A stretch of DNA of 64,000 nucleotides, from assembly GCA_003993805.1 (NCBI GenBank), contig RSEF01000001.1, forward strand, positions 62,275,544 to 62,339,543. Reading direction: 5' to 3'. Source of the stretch: Himantopus leucocephalus. Lineage: Eukaryota > Chordata > Aves > Charadriiformes > Recurvirostridae. The notes under the pieces were generated by a model. The model ran no database searches, was not told where the DNA came from, and was given only the letters and a program-made list of their open reading frames with translations. The position numbers were made by a program, and so were the translations under genes. Positions 1 to 11,640 of this stretch are shown here, piece after piece. Each line of letters begins with the position of its first letter. The first letter of the stretch is position 1.

Positions 1-21
1 CCCCCCCCCCCCCCCCCCCCC
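1..21. repeat. Poly-C homopolymer at window edge
   Basis: An uninterrupted run of 21 C residues opens the window, 18 bases upstream of the SUN2 start codon. It could belong to the SUN2 5' UTR or to the end of an upstream intron; the window does not reach far enough to tell. Similar C or G runs mark the other CpG islands here. Confidence 0.8.
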
Positions 22-39
22 AATCCCCGTCCCGCCACC

Positions 40-3000
40 ATGTCCCGCCGCAGCCAGCGCCTCGTCACCACCCGCTATTACCCCGGGGATGACGATGCCA
101 CGACCAGCAGCAGCAGCAGCTCCCTGCTGGGGGGTCAGCAGCTGCCCTTCAAGGAGAGCACCAGCAGGTTAGTGGGGTGCAGGGTTGGGGGGGGCTGTCC
201 CCTTGGAGTGCCCCCCTCCAGGGCACTCCATCCCACACCACGGACCGTCATGAGGGCGGCTCGCAGAAGGGAGCGTGACGGCAAGCTCACTGCGTTTCGG
301 CATGGCTGCCTTGGCACTGGCTGTGCCCCCATGTCGGCCAAAACCCCGTGCTCCCCCCCCACCCCTGGCACCTCTGCGTCTGTGTGTTTCCCCCCACCAC
401 CACCACCCCACCCCAGCCCTGGCACAGGAGGCCGCCGTGGGTGGCTCGGGGTGGCTGCGTGCCTCCTCCCAGCCGCAGCCGCCTCCGGCGTGATGGCGGG
501 AGGGAGGTACGCTGCAAGTGCCGGGGCCGGAAAACCGCAGCGGTGCGAGCGGAAGCCGGTGCCGGCAGCTGCCCGGGGGTGGGCGGGAGGGCCTTTCGCA
601 AAGCTGCGGTTGCACCTTCCGAAACCTGCCACTATCCGGTACAACGGGGGGTGGGGTGGGGGGGTGGAAGGAAGTGATGTCAGCTGAGAGATTGGGCTGA
701 ATTCCCCATTTCTCCCCCATGGGTGCACCATGACCCCCCCCATTAACCACACATGGCTGATGAGCCCGTTCTCGCCCCCGGCAGGATCACCAGGAGGAAG
801 TCGAGCAGCACGAAGCGCCTCTCTCCCGCCCCCAGCACCCAAACCTCCTACTACAGCGAGTCCATGATGAGCGAGTCCTACCTGGGGGGCAGCCGGGGCC
901 TCGCTGCCCTGGGCAGCTCCATTCTGGATGATGCCCTGGACAGCAGCACCTACTGGGGTGAGCCCTCCCTCCCTCCCCCCCGCCTTCCATGGCTGCTGGG
1001 GATTTCCCTGGGCGCTGGGGGTGGGATAGTGTTGGGGGAGCCCCAGCCTGGCTGACTGGGTTGCCCCCCTGTGGTGGTGGTGGGTGGTTTCTCAGGGGGA
1101 CTCTGTGTTTCGGGGGCAGGTGGAGAGCTCTCCACCAGGAGGAGAAGAGGCACAGGGGACACCGAGTCCAGTAAGATTAACGGGCTGCTGGAGAGCAAGA
1201 CGTACGACACCTACGCCTCTTCATCTGGGTACTCCTCAGAAGACGACTATGGCGGTAGGGATGCACCAGCCTCTCTGTGGTGGCAGGGATGCTGGGGGAG
1301 ACCAGGGGGACCAACCCAGAGCCTGGCTGTGCCCAGGATGCTGCCAGCCCCCCTCTTGCATGCCACCCCCCATCCAAAGCCTTCACCCTCAATGACACGC
1401 AGAGATGCAGGCTCCGTTTGGTGACTTACTGCCTCACTTCTTCCTTTCCAGGTCACTTTTACTCAGGCCAGAGTAGCTCCAGGTCGGGGCTGAGGACCGC
1501 AGCCTCCCGGCTGGGCTCCTTCCTCTGGCAGGTGCTCACCTCCCCAGGTGAGTGGAGGGCTGGTGGCGGGGGGTTTCTAGCAGCACCTTTCTTCCCTGTC
1601 AGCATCTCCACTCCTTTGTGGAGTCTGTGCTGTTCCCTGATGGGGTGGAGGGGCTTTATCCCCCTGTGGCAGCATCCTCAGGGACAGAGGGGACATCTCT
1701 GCCAGGACCCCACCTGAGGCTCAGTTTCTCTCCCGGCAGTTCGGTTCATGGGATGGCTCTTCTCCAGGCTGGTAGCTGCCTGGCACCGCCTCACCGGCGC
1801 GGCTCCCCGCCTGGGCAGACTCCCCCTTTCCAGGTGAGTGTGGTGACGGGACACCGGGATAGGGGACGCATGGGGAAAACCTGCAGGACCCCAGAGGGGG
1901 GGGTGCCCTGAAGAGCCCAGCACACGTGGGACGTAGGTGTCCTGTGCCGAAGCCCGGCTGGGTTTTGCTTTCCCTCTGGCCCCCATCCAGAGGTGTGCTG
2001 CGGTGGGGTAAGGTGGCTGCAGTCCTACAGGAACCTTTCTCCTCCGTGTTCCAGGCGATACCCATGGGTGAAGAGGTCCCTGCTTCTTCTGCTGCTCCTC
2101 CTGCTCCTCGCTGCTGCTGCCTACGGTGAGTCGGCGCGGCTCGATCTGTTCCCCTGAGATGTGGGGCGGTGCAGAGCATCCCACTGCCGTACCCAGGGGA
2201 TGGGGTGGCCCCCGACCTCAGTGCTTGTGGTTCCTGGTACCCTGGTTCATCTTCACCCCTGTGCTGGGGCCTCCTGGTAACCCCCGGCGATGCTTGTGGC
2301 TGAGCCTCTGCATGTCCACCCTGTGCCCTGCTGTGGCCCGTTACTGGCCTGCCATTTTAACCATCTCCTCTCCCTGCATTGCCCAGGAGCTTGGTACTTC
2401 TACCCATACGGGCTGTCGACACTCAGCCTCCCTGCCTTCCCGTGGTGGGGAGCTGGAAAGCTTTCCTCCTCTGACGTGCCTGCAGCAGGGGACCTGGCTG
2501 CACTGGACAAGGTAAGCCTCGGCAAAGGTGCGGTGGTGGCCTGAGTGGGTTCCTCACGGGGAGAGCCAGGACAGTGTGGTCCATGGCTGAAGGAGCCCTT
2601 CCAGGGGATGAGGAAGTGGTGGAGGATGGGGCAGATGGTGGCTCCATGCTGGCGGAAATGGCTTCCCCAGCTTGTGGCTATCTCACTGTCCGGGTGTCCC
2701 AGGGATAGAGCAGGAGGAGCATCTGCCCCCTCTTGGGAAGCAGCAGATGAATAAGATGCCATTGACTCTGGGGATCGGGTGGTCTGGCTTCCCTTTCACG
2801 AGGGGGTCCCTGTGGAGCGGGCAGCCCCCCGGGGGCCTGCACCTCTCTGGGGGGCTGCATTGGATTCTGCCTTTGCTGCCACAGGGGCTACAGGGGGAAC
2901 ACCGGCTCCTGGCTCGCTTCCAGGCCCTGGAGAAGCGCTTCAAGGTGCTGGAGGCCGAGGTGTCACAGTGGGAGCTGCGGCGGGGGGCGGCAGCGGTGTC

Positions 3001-6000
3001 AGCAGGGGGAGAGCCACCCCCGGGGGACGTTGTGGCACTGCTGGAGGGGCTGGTGAGCCGCCGGGATGCGGGGCTGAAGGAGCATCTCCTCACCGACGTG
3101 ACCAGCCACCTCCAGGTGAGAGGTGTAGGGGGTGTGTGGAGAGATGGGGGTATGCGGGACTGGGCTCTGATGTTCTCCTGTGTTCCTCACCCTGCAGGGC
3201 GAGCTGGATGTCCTCCGAGCTCAGGTGCAGAGGGATTTAGATGGGCGCCTGGGGAAGATGGCACAAGCCTCTCAGGTACGGGGATGAGCGTGGGGTGGTA
3301 CCCAGGTGGGACATCCTCACCACTGGCATCACAGGTCTCACTCCTTCCTCTTCTCCTGGCAGGAGATGGAGGCGCACTTGCTGGAGCTGAACTCGAAGTG
3401 GCAGAGGTAACGCTGGCTGTCTGGGCAGAGCCACCGCTCTGTTTAGGGGCAGGCAGGTAGCAGGGTGAAGTCCCCACAGTGAGGCTTGGGAGGGGTTTCC
3501 AGGTCTTGGTTTGCTCCGGGCAAAGGAGAGGTTGAGAGGTACAATCTTGGGTGGAAAGGAGGGACAAACGTGTGAGTGTGTCAGCAAGAAAGTGCCCTGG
3601 CTGGCAGCAGGGCTCAAAAGGGTGATTGCAGCAAATGACCTTTGCCACCGTCACTTTGCATCACTGTGGGGAATGTGGCCCTTTGGCTGAGGGGTGAGCT
3701 GGGGATGCTTTCCCACGGGATGCAGTAAAGAGGTCATGGCCACAAGAATTAAAACTGGGGCTGGAGAAGGGATTGAGTGCAGGCAATGGTGGATGAACCT
3801 CCTCCCCTAGTTTGCAGAGGCGAGCTGGGACTCTCGGCACACAATTGTTTCCTCTCTCTTGGCACAGCTCAGTGCAGGAGGGCCTGCGAGGCAGCTTCCA
3901 GCAGGAGGTGGACAAGCTGGAGCAGGAGGTGGCAGCGCTGAGGAGGGAGCTGGCGGGCCTCAAATCAGACCAGGAGGTGATGGGGAAGCACGTGGAGGGA
4001 ATGCTGGAGCAGCTGAAGGCGGTGCGGGCTGACGTGAGTCTCTGGTCCCCACCCTGTGTGGCAGAGAGAGGCATGAGGGTCCCTGCCCTGGGGCTGAGTT
4101 CTGTCCCCACCGTTCCAGGTGGAAGCGCAGTTCCCAGCTTGGGTCAGTCGCTTCCTGTCGCAGTCCCGGCGGGATGGCGCTGCTGGACTTGTCCTCCAGC
4201 AGGCAGACTTGCAAGCGGAGCTCCAGGCCCTGGAGCAGAAGATTCTGGCCAAAGTCTTGGAGGACCGGAGGCTGTCGGCATGGGATGCTCAGGCTGGTAT
4301 TGGAGTGGCCCTGCAGCAAGGGGGTACCACGGGGGTGACGGAGGAGGTGAGTGCTGGCCTGAACCCCGGGGTCATGATGGTGACCACAGGCGTGGGATCG
4401 GGGCTGTACCCCATTGTGTGTGGGCAGGGGGGGCTGGCACGTGTGCCTGGCAGATGGCAGAGCCGTGGGGACAGCCCTTACAGCTGGGACACTGATCCTG
4501 GGCTCACAACCCACCTGGGAGGAGCATCCCTGAAACTCCTCCATCCCTTCTCTGCCATGAGCCTCCCCTGGGCTGTGCCTGCGCCAGAGGGGGTCATAGG
4601 TGGCGACATCCACACCCTGCGAGGCTCTCGCTGTCTTAAAATCCAAGTTTCTGCTTGTGCATCTCTCGCCCAGAAGGTGGGGCAGGTGCCAGCAAGGTTT
4701 CCCATGGGTTGAGCATCTCGCTTCCCTCCTTCCTTCGGCAGCGCCGCAGAGCCATCTGGGGCAAAGCATTTCAGCAGAATGACACCACGGGGGAAAAAAT
4801 GAGCCTGCTTGCTTTGGAAAGAGTTGTTGGCAATTCCCTGCGGAGCTAATGGAGGGAGGGATCAAGCTGGGATTAGCAGTCTCCGCAGCCTGCGCAAGCT
4901 TCATGCACACCATAAACTTCAGACCCACAGAGTGGTGCTGCAGGGTCCCAGCTCCTGGGGCTGGGTTTGGCTCCAGAAGGATGCTCTGGCTGATTCCCCC
5001 TTTTCCAGATGCGGGGGGAAGCTCCCGTGGATCCTGTAAGATGGAGCAGGAGGGACCAGCAGATGATGCTGGGGAGGACTGGGTGGGCTGTCAGGTTGTC
5101 TGGTACCCGCTGGGGGGTACCCCTCCTCCTCTGGGGCCAGCCCGTCTTTCGGGTTGGGGATGGGTGAGCCCAGCCCGCCTGGGTGCTGCCCCTTCGCTGC
5201 ACAGCTCCTCGTCTGGGGTATCTTTAACAACCTCTAACGAGGCTTCCCAGCCGAATGTGTATCTCCTCATTTTTGCCATGATGATTCATGCTCCGGCTGT
5301 TTTGCGGGAAGGTCCTTGTGCCCTCTCTGTCCCTGCAGGGTGGAGGCGGCTGGGGGGGCAGGATGCCCGCCCCAGCCCTTCACCTCTCCCGTGCCCTCTG
5401 CTCCCGCTGCAGCAAGTGCGTCTCATCGTGGGCCAAGCCCTGAAGCGCTACAGCGAGGACCGCGTGGGGATGGTTGACTACGCCTTGGAGTCGGCAGGTA
5501 GGTGGTGGTGGGGCTCCTGCCCACCCGGGACGAGCCAACCATCCTGGGGAGGTGACCCACAGGGTGCTGGCATGCGGCTTACCTGCTGCTGTCCCCTCTG
5601 TGTGCCAGGGGCCAGCGTCATCAACACCCGCTGCTCTGAGACCTACAGGACATGGAAGGCACTGAGCTTGTTCGGCATCCCCCTGTGGTACCACTCGCAG
5701 TCCCCCCGTGTCATCCTGCAGGTAGGCACCCTCGGGGCGAGACACCACTGAGGGCGGGGGGGACCGGCTGGGCTGGTTCTTGCGTGGGCTTGGTGGGATT
5801 TACTGGGCTCTCGCTGTCGCTCCGAGCAAGTGGCCAGGTTGATTTGGGGGGTGGGGGTGAAGAAAAATGTGCTGATGGTGATAACACTGCTGGTGTCTTG
5901 CTCCTGCACTCGTAGCCAGACGTCAACCCTGGGAACTGCTGGGCGTTTCGCGGGTCCCTGGGCTTTGCCATCATCCGCCTCTCCAGCATCATCCGCCCCA

Positions 6001-6830
6001 CGGCTGTGACGCTGGAGCACATCCCGAAAGCCCTCTCGCCCCAGGGCACCATCCCCAGCGCCCCCAAAGACTTCGCTGTCTATGTGAGTGCCCTCGCCTG
6101 GACCCAAGGGGGGAGCGGGGGGACACGGTGGGAGGGATGCCATGGTGGAGGGCGCAGGAGGGGAGGGCTAGCAAGTCCTGTATCTGGCTGTGGGGTGCTC
6201 TGGGGGGGGGGTGGGTGTTATCCTGAAGAGTACTGGGGGCGGAGAGGGGGAGTACCAGGCTTTGGGAAGGTTTGGGGGGATGCTGGCAGAGAGGGGATTG
6301 AGTAGGTGTAACTCTCGGTCTTCCCACCCATCCTTCCCCACTGGTCCCCATCCCCATTTGTCTGTTGTGGCCTGGAAGAGCAGGAGTGGGGGCCAAGCAC
6401 GCTTGTGTCTCTGTCTCCATCTTCTGCCCGGGGTGCGCTCATTGCCTCCGGTCTCCCTCTCTGATCACCCCTGGTTCTCCCTTTCTGCCTCCCTGCCCCT
6501 CCACAGGGCTTGAAGGAGGAGAGAGAGGAGGAGGGCGTTCTCCTGGGGCAGTTCACCTACAACCATGACGGCGACCCCATCCAAACCTTTTACTTGGAGG
6601 TAAGTGCTTTGCCCTTGGAGCACCTGACCCTGAGAAGAAAATGGGGCTCCTGCGGGGTCTCTAATCCCTCGAGAACTCTCAAGTGCTCAGGTTTTTTCTT
6701 TCTTTTTCTGTCCAAGGGTGATGCCATGGACACATACCAGCTGGTGGAGCTCCGGATACTGAGCAATTGGGGCCACCCTGAATACACCTGCATCTACCGC
6801 TTCCGCGTGCACGGGGAGCCGGCGCACTGA
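40..6830 (+). CDS. SUN2: SUN domain-containing protein 2 (17 coding exons, complete)
   Basis: Inner nuclear membrane half of the LINC complex; it binds KASH-domain nesprins in the perinuclear space and lamins inside the nucleus. Coding exons, all with AG/GT borders and consistent phase: 40-167, 785-957, 1120-1254, 1452-1547, 1740-1833, 2055-2125, 2387-2511, 2885-3115, 3198-3275, 3363-3406, 3868-4033, 4119-4346, 5413-5497, 5609-5721, 5916-6083, 6507-6599, 6717-6830. They total 2142 nt, or 713 aa, against 717 in human. The start lies in a strong Kozak context (gccaccATG) and gives MSRRSQRL as in mammals. An N-terminal nucleoplasmic region with RRRRGTG and SSSGYSSEDDY is followed by a Leu/Ala-rich membrane segment (about 217-240) ending in AWYFYPYG. 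A luminal coiled coil covers about 275-520. The SUN domain (about 552-713) has Cys560 in TRCSETY, equivalent to the cysteine that bonds to KASH peptides, and ends VHGEPAH. Introns are very short. Identification is near certain; a few splice borders could shift by some bases. Confidence 0.97.
2055..2125 (+). other. SUN2: SUN2 transmembrane-segment exon
   Basis: This 71-nt exon encodes residues 209-233. After the basic residues RRYPWVKRS it carries ten consecutive leucines (218-227) and four alanines, then Tyr. The basic flank faces the nucleoplasm, as expected for a type II inner nuclear membrane protein. The pure Leu10-Ala4 run is simpler than the mixed human segment. Confidence 0.9.
5609..6830 (+). 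other. SUN2: SUN (KASH-binding) domain exons of SUN2
   Basis: The last four exons encode the C-terminal SUN beta-sandwich. Recognisable blocks are GIPLWYHSQSPRVILQ, then PTAVTLEHIPKALSP, then LRILSNWGHPEYTCIYRF before the stop at 6828-6830. These match mammalian SUN2 almost exactly, including the C-terminal tail that closes the KASH groove. The adjacent KASH lid and trimerising coiled coil are encoded around 5413-5497 (RYSEDRVGMVDYALES). Confidence 0.93.
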
Positions 6831-9800
6831 CCCCCAGCTCCCATGCGGGATGAGGATGCTGCTGGACCGACAGCCGGAGGGGATTCGTCTGGTTTGCCGC
6901 TTTGGACATAGAAATCCTGGGATGCGCCAGCAGCCGCCCCAGGGAGCTGCTCCCCATGGGGGAGGAGAAGAGCTGGTGTTTAAGGGGTGAGGCTTTCGCT
7001 CTTCTGAGGACCGGGGTGGCGAGGCAAGAGCATCCCACGTGGGTCCTAGCGCAGCCTGGCTTGTTTTCAGTGCGTATCGGACATTTTAACTTTTTAAGCT
7101 AATTTTTTTATTGGGTCTGCGCAGCCCCTCGTCCCCGTTGCCTCGCTTCTTCCTGACGGCACGCCTAGTGTTACCGGGGCTTGGGAAAGCGGTGTGTAAC
7201 TTTGCGATGCGCTTCACGCGGGCTTGGGCGTGATATGGTGTATGGGACCGCGGTGACTGGCTTGGTGCTGCCAGAGTAGGTAGGAACCCACCGGTCACGG
7301 CCACCGAGTCTCTCCCCTCTACGCGGGGTCACTTCTCCGTTGGTTTAGGTAAAGGTCTCCAGATCTCCAATGCTGGGCCGGCAGAGGGGAAATAAGACAG
7401 TATTAATGAAGTATTAACATAAAACTAACAGTTTGGGGCAGCAGGAGGAGAAGAAATCCAGCACACGCTGGTGGCAGAGCCTGCCCCGGTGCTGCTGTCC
7501 GTCCGCTCGAGCCCTCCTGCTGCCGGCGGCTGTGTTGGGTCTTGGTGATGCCGTCGGCCGCCCTGGCTGGCCGGCTCCCCAGTGTTAAGCTTGACAATGC
7601 TATTGAAAACTCCTGTTGCCTGCTTCCCCTTTTGGGTTTGTTCTGGGTTTTTTTGGTTTGTTTTTTTTTTTTTAAGGGGGGGTGGGGAGGGGTGTTATTT
7701 TCCAGTTGGGGTCCTCGGGGTGGGTTTGGTTTTTTGGTTGTGTGGGTTTTTTTTTTTTTGTAGTAACTAAGGAAAAAATGACTTTTTCCATGCGATTTCT
7801 ACTTAACCAGAGAACGTCAATGGTGCTGCTTGAGCGAGTGGCTTAGATGTGGAGAGGGCTAGAGCTTTGTTTAGTAGGAGAATAGCACACATAGTAGGAT
7901 AAGCTAGAATAAGATGAGCAGAGCTGTTTGAAATATGGGCCTCAAGTTGTCGGTGGCTTGGTAGCTGGACCTGGGAGACAAGGTCCTCCGTGGACTGCTG
8001 TTTGGTGGGGTGCCGGTGGCACTTCTGCCTTCCTTGCTCCGGAGATGTCCTCCGAGACTGCAACGCGTGGCCAGGGCTGCTCACCCATGGCTGCATCTGT
8101 ATATAGGCGACTGTTGGCAGCGAGTGGGGAGCTGCTGCCCCGATGCTCTGCACTATACTCTCCGTGGTCTGCTGGGTGGGACACAGGGCGGAGGGGAGAC
8201 CTCCTTCCCCAGGGGTTGCAGGTGCCAGCGTGCAGCTTCACCTTGGGGGGCAGCAGGGCCTCCCCCCAACCTGTGGCGCTCAGGGCTGCCTCTGTCACCT
8301 CCTGGTCCCCGGTCGTAGATGGCTGGTGCGGGCTGACCTCCTTTCTCTTGGAAGGACTCCCTTTCCCTCCTGCCTTCTCCTTGCTGGTGTGGCTCAGCTC
8401 CCCCAGCCTTGGCTGCAGAGGACTGTGCCAGAGCAGAATGGGGAGTCCTGCCTGCATCGGGCACGTAAATCCTGCCTGTGCCCATCAAGCAATGGGGGGG
8501 AGCCCATGGCAGGGGGCTGCAGGAAGGATGCACAGGGACCTTCCCAAGGCTGAGGAGCGCCAGGGCCATCTGGCCACCCCACCTCCTGGCTGCCTGCAGC
8601 GCACTTAGTTTGGCTTATGTTCTTGGATGGTGTTTACAACCTCCACATTTGTCTTGTGTTTTGTTGAAAGAAAAGCTAAAGGGCTCGTGTTTTAGTATTT
8701 CGGCACTGTCTTCCCCCGGCACTGCCAGCGCTTGGGGGAGCACCGTGACTTCAGTCCTGCTCTGAGCTTCTCCGCTTGAAGCGCTGTAGGGTGAGGGGCA
8801 CAGAGGAGGGGAAGGGGCTGAAGAGATTTCTCCCTTCAGCACGCTCTGGTGTGCATCAGGCGGAGGGGCTGAGCCCTGCACCCTCCGTGACAGCCCCAGG
8901 GGCTGAGGGTGATGGTGGCACCATCCCTTCTGGAGGGGGTCTCCTTGCTCCAAGCAAGGGCAGTGAACCCACAGGGGTTAAAATTACCCTGCGGAGCTGG
9001 GAGGCCCTGCTGCTGGGAGAAAGCAGACCCGCAGCCAGATCCCGTGACGATGAATTCTCTCCTATATTGAGCGTAGTCTTAATTCTTGGCAGCCACAGTC
9101 AAAAGTTATTTTAAGCTTGTCTACAGCTGCCCGCTTGCCTCGGAGTCATGTCCGTAAGTGCCCTGCGTGCATGGAGTTGGGCTTTTATGAATGCCTAGAC
9201 CTGTCCTGGGCTCAGCAGAGCAGCTCCTGTGTTTAATTGAATGATAAAGAGAGCGCAGAGATGAAGCTCTCACCCTTCCCCAGGGGTTCTCTGGCAGCTG
9301 GAGCAAATGCCATAACCATGAGGCTGGAAAACCCCTTTCCTTACCTCCCTTCTGGCTCCCTGGCCTCAGTTGGGCAGACAGGCTTTTTTCCCAAGGAAAA
9401 AAAAAAAAAAGGTTTCGTGGCAAATGAAGCATGCTGGTGGGAAAGGGGGACCTCTTTCCCTAAGAAGGGAGTTGGAGCAGGGTCTCCGCTCCTTCCAAGG
9501 AGGTGTTAACCACAGGCTATGGAGCGAGGACCACTTGGTTTTACTGTCCTTTGGAGATGAAAGTCTCTGCTGTTCTGGGATAAAACACCCTGGAGACACC
9601 AGTGAGAGGTCACCCTGGGGTTTACGCTCTTCTCTAGAGGGTAAGCTCTGTTTTTGGAGGCCTCGCCATGCCGACTGCATGGGGGAGCCCCAGGACGGCG
9701 CGCTGACTTTCTGCAGCGGTGCCAGGCTGCAGCCAAGCGCCTGCAGCGCTTTCCCCGAACTGCAAAGGAAAAGAGGGCACGTAAAGCTGCTGCTTCAGCA

Positions 9801-10150
9801 CAGCACATCTCTGCCCAGGGGTATTTAATCCTTGTGCTGATGCAGAAGATGCGCCTGGTGAGGCAGGAGAAATGCGAAACAGCTGTCAGAGCAGATTTCC
9901 CGTATCTACTCCATTTCCCTCCTCTATTCTCTCTCGTTTTCGGTTTGCCCTACACAGGTGTTATGAATTAGCCCTGCAGAAACAGATGGCTACAGGCAGG
10001 AGATGAGGTTGGAGTTGATGCTGTAGCCTGTTGCAAATGCTGCACTGTTTTGTTCATTTTATTTTTTAATCAACAGATTGTAATTTATGCCTATGCAAGG
10101 GGGGGAAAAAAAAAAGACCAAGACAAATAAATTATAGCAAAACTGCTGTG
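6831..10150 (+). other. SUN2: Probable SUN2 3' UTR (long)
   Basis: No coding exon is recognisable for 3.3 kb after the SUN2 stop; the long open frames here look like by-products of high GC. The first canonical AATAAA I see on this strand is at 10126-10131, followed by a GT-rich stretch (about 10145-10170), so the transcript may run to about 10.15 kb. An earlier end using a variant signal is possible. T-rich runs lie at 7640-7760. RNA reads would settle the end. Confidence 0.5.
10126..10131 (+). terminator. Candidate SUN2 polyadenylation signal
   Basis: AATAAA followed 15-40 bases later by a GT-rich stretch containing gtgagtgttttgtgtg, the usual arrangement of a vertebrate poly(A) site. It is the first canonical hexamer I find downstream of the SUN2 stop codon. 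Confidence 0.55.
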
Positions 10151-11640
10151 AGTGTTTTGTGTGTTTTGCAGGTGAATTTGCTGGTGGGAATGATGCCCAG
10201 CTAGTAGACAGGCTATTCTTGTAGTTGTTCTTCTATGTATTCTCCTGGCAAATCCTTATTTTCCAGCCTGAGCTACTGCCTCTCTAAGGTCAGCACTCTT
10301 TCACCTTGTCATTGAGCAGGCTCTGGGATGCAAAAGCTGCTTGGAGCAATGATGAAAATAAGACGTACTCTTAAAAACTTGAATAGCTTGGGCCACTTAA
10401 AATCAAAATACTGTGTCTTTGACTTCTGGAAGTCTACATCTGCGATAGACTGTGGTTGTGTGCTCAGTCCATCCTGCAGTGACCTCAAAGCTGTCCCTGG
10501 GCATCAGTTTGTCCTCTGTTTTATCATGGCCATGAGCAGAGCACAGATTGGCCATGAGGAATGACAAATGATGCTCAGCCTGACACTAACCAAACCGAGA
10601 GTAGCTGTATGTTGCTCTCTTTCCCTTAACATGGGCTGTAAATTACCCAGCAGGCAGCTAAAAACAAGTAGAAAGGAAATACTTAATTGTCCTCAAGTGT
10701 GAGGAAGTTAACCTAGAGCATAAAAAAAAAAAAAAAAAAAAAAAAATAGCACTACAATTCAACCCTNGGCTGGTTTGAGCCTGGGGACAGTCACACTGGT
10801 GTCAGCTTAACCAGGCAGACTTGTGAAGAGCACCCATGCAGCTCCTTGCTGAACGCCACCCTGGGAAAGGCCTGTTCTCAGCTAGACCCAGATCTGCCCT
10901 CACTGCTTTTCCCTGGGGGGAAGGATGCGGGGCACATCAGTGTCCCAGCTGGGTCAGGGGTACAGAAAAATGGGGAGGGGGATAGACAGAAAAATTGATT
11001 TGGACAATGGATGGGGTGTTGGGTGTTCAGGCTGGTGGGCCTTTGCTCCATCTACCACTTACCTGTGTCAGGAAAGGAGCATGCAGGGCAGGAAAAGCCT
11101 TCGTGGACCTCCGAGATCAACCACGGAGGTGGGAAAAGGCCCATTCCAGGCCCTGGAGAGTCCCACTGTATTTACAGAAGCAGGCGAGGTGCAAATCACT
11201 GCGGGGGCCCAGGGAAGCATAAGCAAGGCAGTGGCAGTGCTATGCTGAAACTGCATCCTCTAGCAAAGTGTGTCCGATGGGATTTGGACCTAAATGATCT
11301 GCTATAGCAGCTCTTCAGACACAGACATACGCGCGCACAGGTATGCATCTCCCACAGCATAGCTCACACCATGCAAGCGTTCTCATTTCACCACTCCGCC
11401 ACCAAGAAGCACGAAATCTTAGGCAGAGTAAAAGCTGTGGGGGCTGTGCAGAGGCTCAGCAGCAGCTCTCCTGTAGCACGGCACGCCCTCCCCTGCCGGC
11501 ACTCCAAACGCAGTCTCCTCTCGTAGCCAGCAAAGGGGCACAGTGCCGGGCAAACCCACTTGGTCCAGCTTTCGGCGTTAAAGCAGCAACTGCTGGTTTT
11601 CCAGCGGGACGGAAAAAAACAACAAGACATACTTTAACTT
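10151..11640. other. SUN2-GTPBP1 convergent intergenic spacer
   Basis: About 1.5 kb lies between the predicted 3' ends of the two converging genes. It holds a 25-base poly-A tract (10722-10746) with a single unresolved base at 10767, and no gene that I recognise. The A tract resembles a retroposon tail, but I see no recognisable element body to its left. Confidence 0.5.
10722..10746. repeat. Poly-A tract, 25 bases
   Basis: A continuous run of 25 A with an ambiguous N 21 bases downstream. It may be simple sequence or the tail of an old retroposed insertion. No parent sequence can be identified by eye. Confidence 0.7.

Noticed and set aside
135..842. Long open frames on both strands around SUN2 exon 1 and intron 1
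   Set aside because: They arise from GC-rich sequence with few stops and overlap the well-supported SUN2 exons; no protein family is recognisable.
7928..8608. 226-codon open frame in the SUN2 3' region
   Set aside because: No start context, splice signals or known domain; composition matches the surrounding 3' UTR sequence.
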